Shown: positions 59,153-64,000 of the stretch, one piece after another
How positions within the stretch are numbered: position 1 is the stretch's first letter
Layout: each line of letters starts with the position of its first letter
Assembly (NCBI RefSeq): GCF_007954275.1
Contig: NZ_VOLT01000002.1
Location: 1 to 64,000 of the forward strand
Direction of reading: 5' to 3'
Length of the DNA: 64,000 nt
Source of the DNA: Colwellia demingiae
GTDB lineage: Bacteria > Pseudomonadota > Gammaproteobacteria > Enterobacterales > Alteromonadaceae
Position numbers and translations under genes: made by a program
The notes under the pieces: generated by a model
Database searches by the model: none
What the model was told of the DNA's origin: nothing
Seen by the model: only the letters and a program-made list of their open reading frames with translations

Positions 59153-62100
59153 CGGTTGCTTTATCCTTTTTAGATGTAGGTGGTGCCTCTATATTCAATT
59201 CTTCTTCTTTAGCATCTTCGGTCGGCACTGCGCCCTCGATACTAATATTCTTACTTTTACGATCAACTTCTTTGAAGTCAGGATTTTCAACCGTGCCTGT
59301 TAGCTCAAACTTAAATTCTGAGACTACTTGAGATCTAACAACTTGGTCAATAGCTACGCCAGCAAGAAATGTTACTGGATTTAAAGAGGTAGCTATCCAA
59401 GCTAATACTGGCAAACTTGACGTTAGATTTGGCTTATAAGACATTTCATAATCGAGCTCACCGGTGACTAGGTTGGTATTACCTGTCATAAACAAGTTAC
59501 CTGCGGTGCCATTCATTTTGGTATTATCGGTAGTTAACAATCCCTGATCTAATTGATAACTACCTTTGATATTACTATAAAACATACCATCACTAAAAAT
59601 ATCACGAAAATCGAGTGTTAATTTACGTACTAAAGATTGTAAGCTTAACACTGAGAATATGCGTGCTGAATCACTTACATCCGCTAAATAGCCATCATCA
59701 AGTCGTCCATTAACCGAACCGTTTAAGTGGTTAAGCGTAAAGTCATGCAAACCTCCTTCCCAGTTTAGGTTTACGTCAATTTTAGCGCCACTGTCTTTAA
59801 TGATTGATTCATAACCTGCTGCTTTTAACTCTGTTTCTACATCATTCACCGACAGATTGCCGACTAAGGTAGTTGTTGATTCTTGTTCATTATGAAGCCA
59901 ACTACCCTCCAGATTTAATGATGTTTTATCTCGCTTTGCTGTGAATTTTGCAAATTCAATCGTCTGCTGATCAATACGTTTAACCGCTACATCAACCTTA
60001 CCTAAGTTTAACAGGCCAATCGAACAACGATCACAATGAAAATTCAAAGGGGGAATATTAGCAAAAATAATATCATTTTCAGCTCTATCTGGCTGTTGAT
60101 TTATTGCTGTAACACTCGTCTCTATTTCAGTACTCTCTTCCTCTTGAGGAAGAGTTAAAAATTCAGCATTAATATCCAAGCCTTCGACTAACCAGTCAGG
60201 ATAAATTTTTATTTGGCTACGAGTTTCTTTAGCATTGAGTTGTAATAACCACCATTTCGGCTTATCTAATAAATTAAAAGAAACATTATTGAGTTCCTGC
60301 CCCAATAGGCTCAACTGACCAATTGACCCCCTAATTCTTTTTGGCTTAGCTAAAAAAGGAATTGAGTTTACTTGTTCTACATTAATTAAATTTGCTTGTT
60401 CTACACTATTTGATGGTTGATTAATGCTATCAAGAATATTACTGATTAATGGCTGCCATGCCGAAAAATCAGCGTGGGCTAGCTTGGTGGTGATATGAAA
60501 ACCATCCCCAGGTAAAGCCATAGAGCCTTCACCTAACATTAAATTGGCACGGGTAAACGCGATATGTTGGTGTTCTAACACTCCTGAAAAATGCATCTTG
60601 TCACCGTAATTTAATACGATATTAGATTGATCTTTATCGCCATTAATTTTTACAGAAAGAGCATTTTCTTGTTTCGCGTCAAGCTGATAGGGCGCTGGCA
60701 ATAACAGTCGGGTATTATTTAATTCAGTGTCAAAACCTGCTGAGTAAGAAAAGCCGCCTTGATGATGCTGATGCAGCGATAATGAACCTTGCCACGGCAA
60801 TTCACCTTGCGTATATCGACGTAATTTTTCAGGGACAAAGGACAACCATGTAGACTCTTGCCATAACGCAGCTAAATTAATATCGGTATCGTAGTAATCG
60901 GCTTTATCCATACCTGAGATATCAAGGTTAATGGGTAGTCCTTGCCACATCAGTTGTAAATTTTTAGTGCTGATTTTATCGTTACTAAAAATAAACTGCC
61001 CTTGAACCTCAGTAAAATCCATCCGAGGGGCTTGCAAGGCAACTTGGTTATTATCAAAGTTAATAATACCGCTTGCCAATGCTTGTTCATTATTATTGAG
61101 TGGCAGGTTTAGATGAAACTCCCCAGTGACCTCACCGCTAATTTGCAACTGCTCTAACGCACTACCAACACTGTCTTTGAATGGGCTTTCATTTATCAAA
61201 TCACCAATATAACGCGTTTGAGTTGGCTTTATTTCGGTATCTACCGTTAAAACTTGACCATTGGCTAAATCAGCAATACCGGCGCGAACCCCTGTTACGT
61301 CTAAGCCGGTTAGCTCTCCACCTCGGCCAGTGATTAACATCGAATTATTAGTAAAATTCAAATTGGCGACAAAATCCGTTATCGCAGGCCAGTTATCTAC
61401 AAATTTAAACTCTGATTTACTCAACTCGGCATCAACGACAAAAATACCGCTACCGTCGGTAAACGGAAAATGGCTAATCGGCCCATTAATTAAAACTTGT
61501 GCATCTTCAACACGGCCTGAAACCACCGCTGCATTTAAGTAATTAACTAAATTTTCACTCATGATGGGTAAAGGTAAATAACGCCCAACTAAACCAGCAT
61601 TACCATTAGAGACATTAGCTAATAATGCTAAATTAACCTCGCCATCAATAGGCGCTTCCACCTTAACTTGTGCTGATAGATTAATTTCTTTTGACAAGAA
61701 ATCTAACTCTTCAACCGTCAATGCCCAGCCTTCATCATTAAACACAGCATTTAACTGTCCTGATAGTGTTTGATAGGGGAATGCTTGTACAAATAATTTA
61801 TCGAAATCCAGCTGACCTTTTTCTGCATTAAAATCTACCGATAAATAACTATCTACAAAACTGAGGTTTCCTGACACATTTTCTAATCCAGGAATACCGT
61901 GACTAAAACTATTATTAAATGCCGAAAAGTTTGTCGCAATTTGCAGAGTGTTATTTTGATTACGAATATATAGATCTTCAATTTTCCCGGTTAAGGTCAT
62001 CTCAGATAGTAAATTGCGGATTTCTTGTTTTTCAACGATCAAAGGTGTTAGTTGAGCCAGCATAGCAACATCAATTTCAGATAAATGTAATGAGAAATCA

Positions 62101-63116
62101 TTTGCTTTTTTCGCTAACATAACCGTAAATTGTTGTGGTTGCGTATCATTAAGTCGTAATGCTAACGGTGTACTATAGAGTATCAAGCTTCGATCGGCTT
62201 TACCTTTGACAAGTAATAACTGCCCTTGCTCTAATGTTAATGTTTGTTTTTTATTCTCAAACTGCCACTGCATGCTGCTATCGGAAAAATCAACTTTTAA
62301 ACGGTCAATATCACTGTTATTGATATATAACCAAGCAGAAAAATTAATATCCGTTTTGGTTTTGTCATCATCAAGCACTAAAACATCATCTAACCAAGGC
62401 GTTATATCTATCTGGTTTGCTTGTAAGTACATTTTCCCAGCGAGTGCACTGCCTTTATTCCCTTGTAGGTCTAGTTTCAAGTGCAAGTTATTTGAGCTCA
62501 AGCCGTTGAGTACCACACTGCCTTCTGCTTGATGGCGCTCACCTGTATTTAACCAACGTAGCTGGTTTAATCTTATAGTGCGTGTAATTGACTCATTACG
62601 CACTGTGATTTGACTATCACGTATAGAAAATCGCTTTATGCTGTTTAAAAAAAGATCGCTAATAACTTCAATATCATCAGCTTCATTATCATTTTTCGGT
62701 TTATTTGAGGTATCTTCATCCTCTTTACCTATCCACAACTTTTCCGAGACATTGACTATTGCACCAGAAAGAATAAGGTTTTTTGAAATCAGACTTCGTT
62801 CGGTGAGTGTTCTCCAAAAATCAACTTGCATTTCAAGTTGCTCGATAAATACAGAAGCTCTTTCTGTCTTAAGCACTTGAACATCACCAATAATCAAGAT
62901 GGGTCCAGACCTTTGCCAGGTCATACTTAATGTACCGATAACGATATTGGTTTGAGATATTTCGTTTAAATAATTTTGTAGGGGAAGTTTATAATTATGG
63001 ACATAAGGTAAAAACAAACGAAAAGCACTAATGACTACCGCTAACAACACTAACAAAATAGCAATTGATTTATAAAGGCGGTTTAGCCAACGGTTTGAAG
63101 TACTTACAATGCTCAT
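59145..63116 (-). CDS. yhdP: AsmA-like inner-membrane protein YhdP
   Basis: YhdP is one of the large bridge-like proteins (with TamB and YdbH) implicated in phospholipid movement to the outer membrane. 1323 residues: one N-terminal transmembrane helix (about 14-36), a very long repetitive beta-rich periplasmic region, and the DUF3971/AsmA C-terminal block (KMNGTAGNLFMTGNTNLVTGELDYEMSYKPNLTSSLPVLAWIATSLNPVTFLAGVA). E. coli YhdP has 1266. The last ~60 residues are acidic/lysine-rich. Downstream of rng in the standard order. Confidence 0.92.
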   Translation of the reverse strand: MSIVSTSNRWLNRLYKSIAILLVLLAVVISAFRLFLPYVHNYKLPLQNYLNEISQTNIVIGTLSMTWQRSGPILIIGDVQVLKTERASVFIEQLEMQVDFWRTLTERSLISKNLILSGAIVNVSEKLWIGKEDEDTSNKPKNDNEADDIEVISDLFLNSIKRFSIRDSQITVRNESITRTIRLNQLRWLNTGERHQAEGSVVLNGLSSNNLHLKLDLQGNKGSALAGKMYLQANQIDITPWLDDVLVLDDDKTKTDINFSAWLYINNSDIDRLKVDFSDSSMQWQFENKKQTLTLEQGQLLLVKGKADRSLILYSTPLALRLNDTQPQQFTVMLAKKANDFSLHLSEIDVAMLAQLTPLIVEKQEIRNLLSEMTLTGKIEDLYIRNQNNTLQIATNFSAFNNSFSHGIPGLENVSGNLSFVDSYLSVDFNAEKGQLDFDKLFVQAFPYQTLSGQLNAVFNDEGWALTVEELDFLSKEINLSAQVKVEAPIDGEVNLALLANVSNGNAGLVGRYLPLPIMSENLVNYLNAAVVSGRVEDAQVLINGPISHFPFTDGSGIFVVDAELSKSEFKFVDNWPAITDFVANLNFTNNSMLITGRGGELTGLDVTGVRAGIADLANGQVLTVDTEIKPTQTRYIGDLINESPFKDSVGSALEQLQISGEVTGEFHLNLPLNNNEQALASGIINFDNNQVALQAPRMDFTEVQGQFIFSNDKISTKNLQLMWQGLPINLDISGMDKADYYDTDINLAALWQESTWLSFVPEKLRRYTQGELPWQGSLSLHQHHQGGFSYSAGFDTELNNTRLLLPAPYQLDAKQENALSVKINGDKDQSNIVLNYGDKMHFSGVLEHQHIAFTRANLMLGEGSMALPGDGFHITTKLAHADFSAWQPLISNILDSINQPSNSVEQANLINVEQVNSIPFLAKPKRIRGSIGQLSLLGQELNNVSFNLLDKPKWWLLQLNAKETRSQIKIYPDWLVEGLDINAEFLTLPQEEESTEIETSVTAINQQPDRAENDIIFANIPPLNFHCDRCSIGLLNLGKVDVAVKRIDQQTIEFAKFTAKRDKTSLNLEGSWLHNEQESTTTLVGNLSVNDVETELKAAGYESIIKDSGAKIDVNLNWEGGLHDFTLNHLNGSVNGRLDDGYLADVSDSARIFSVLSLQSLVRKLTLDFRDIFSDGMFYSNIKGSYQLDQGLLTTDNTKMNGTAGNLFMTGNTNLVTGELDYEMSYKPNLTSSLPVLAWIATSLNPVTFLAGVAIDQVVRSQVVSEFKFELTGTVENPDFKEVDRKSKNISIEGAVPTEDAKEEELNIEAPPTSKKDKATDG

Positions 63117-63166
63117 TAAAACTTAGTGTGTCCTATATTTGTTATGATGTGATTACCCAAAGCTAA

Positions 63167-64000
63167 TTACATCATAACAACATCAAATTGTTCTTGATTA
63201 TACATGGGTTCGGCTTGTACTTTAATCAACTTCCCAATAAAAACTTCAACTTCAGCTAAGTTATGGTATTCATCATTAACCAGCGAATTACTCACCGCAG
63301 TTGACGCATAAACGGTAAATTTATCGGCATCATGAGCACGATTGACACGTACTATTTCTCTGAGTACTTCAAAACACACTGTTTCTACTGTTTTTAGATG
63401 ACCACGGCCAGTACAAAGTGGACATTCTCCACACAAAACATGTTCTAAGCTTTCACGTGTTCTTTGTCGTGTCATTTCAACTAATCCAAGCGCTGAAAAA
63501 CCATGAAGACTATATTTAACCTTGTCTTTACTCATTGCCATATCTAGGCTGTGCAATACGCGACGTTTATGATCGTCATTATGCATATCAATGAAATCGA
63601 CAATGATAATGCCACCGAGGTTTCTCAGTCTCAGTTGCCTAGCGATAACTTGTGTTGCTTCAATATTAGTACTAAATATGGTGTCAGCTAAGTTACGATG
63701 CCCAACAAAAGCACCGGTATTTATATCGATGGTAGTCATGGCTTCGGTTTGATCAATGATTAAATAACCGCCCGATTTAAGTTCAATTTTACGATGTAGA
63801 GCTCGCTGAATTTCTCGTTCAACAGAAAACAGATCAAAAATAGGTAACTCACCTGGGTAATATTCTAATAAAGGTGTTAACTCAGGTACAAATTCTTCAG
63901 TAAAAACGGTTAATTCTTGAAAAGTCAGATTAGAGTCAATACGAATACGCTCAAGATTAATACCCACAAAATCTCTTAGCACTCGAAAGGATAAAGAGAG
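63167..64000 (-). CDS. rng: Ribonuclease G, 3' part (continues past the window edge)
   Basis: The C-terminal ~277 residues of the RNase E/G family enzyme that matures the 5' end of 16S rRNA. The frame is open to the window end (reading SFRVLRDFVG at the edge). Seen: the catalytic-site strands MTTIDINTGAFVG and IIVDFIDM, whose aspartates bind Mg2+, and the CPLCTGRGH zinc-link cysteines, then VETVCFEVLREIVR. No E-type C-terminal scaffold follows, so this is RNase G. The N-terminal S1 domain lies outside the window. Confidence 0.93.
   Translation of the reverse strand, partial: LSLSFRVLRDFVGINLERIRIDSNLTFQELTVFTEEFVPELTPLLEYYPGELPIFDLFSVEREIQRALHRKIELKSGGYLIIDQTEAMTTIDINTGAFVGHRNLADTIFSTNIEATQVIARQLRLRNLGGIIIVDFIDMHNDDHKRRVLHSLDMAMSKDKVKYSLHGFSALGLVEMTRQRTRESLEHVLCGECPLCTGRGHLKTVETVCFEVLREIVRVNRAHDADKFTVYASTAVSNSLVNDEYHNLAEVEVFIGKLIKVQAEPMYNQEQFDVVMM

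Overview
The window looks like a chromosome segment of a psychrophilic/marine gammaproteobacterium of the Alteromonadales, most like Colwellia. I infer this from low-GC coding DNA, protein sequences close to Colwellia/Shewanella/Pseudoalteromonas types, and a gene order that follows the enterobacterial core map (lptD-surA-pdxA-rsmA-apaH; murA-ibaG-mlaBCDEF divergent from caxA-kdsD-kdsC-lptCAB-rpoN-hpf-ptsN-rapZ-npr; pmbA/darP; tldD-yhdP-rng). No rRNA, tRNA, CRISPR array or intact transposase was seen.

Layout. 0-4 kb: peroxide defence, ahpC and ahpF divergent from oxyR, then an almost empty 0.8 kb with one possible 43-residue peptide. 4.6-12.2 kb: a TetR-controlled accessory cassette holding a divergent regulator, a two-cysteine peroxiredoxin-like protein, two NTF2-like proteins, a cytochrome b561 and a MexEF-type RND pump whose permease is cut by an in-frame TAG. 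12.2-13 kb: decayed DNA with an integron-integrase-like C-terminal remnant preceded by a (TAATAG)n microsatellite and a palindromic repeat pair. 13-20.8 kb: a CPA2 cation/proton antiporter, an outer-membrane porin, a nitrate ABC transporter (nrtABC) and an ANTAR regulator (nasT), with a complete two-hexaloop ANTAR antitermination leader plus intrinsic terminator in front of nrtA. 21-24 kb: two diverged tandem PIN-PhoH ATPase genes, the upstream one truncated at Walker A.

24-64 kb is mostly core genome. rapA carries an in-frame TAA that detaches its last ~60 codons. It is followed by an RluA-family synthase, a DUF3530-like protein, djlA, the lptD-surA-pdxA-rsmA-apaH operon (apaG absent; apaH appears to start at ATT), a chemoreceptor and a cold-shock gene with a strong promoter and long leader. 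Next come murA/ibaG/Mla lipid transport, Kdo and LPS export genes, sigma-54 with the nitrogen-PTS genes, mgtE, the TldD/TldE protease pair, darP, a nitrilase, yhdP and the 3' part of rng, which runs off the window end.

Functional themes: envelope biogenesis (LptA-D, Mla, KdsC/D, MurA, SurA, YhdP) dominates the right half; oxidative stress, efflux and nitrate uptake dominate the left half. The observations most worth checking are the NasT/ANTAR leader, the ATT start of apaH, the in-frame stops in rapA and the RND permease, the integron-integrase remnant with its repeat, a small dispersed palindromic repeat family, and a possible structured leader before mgtE.
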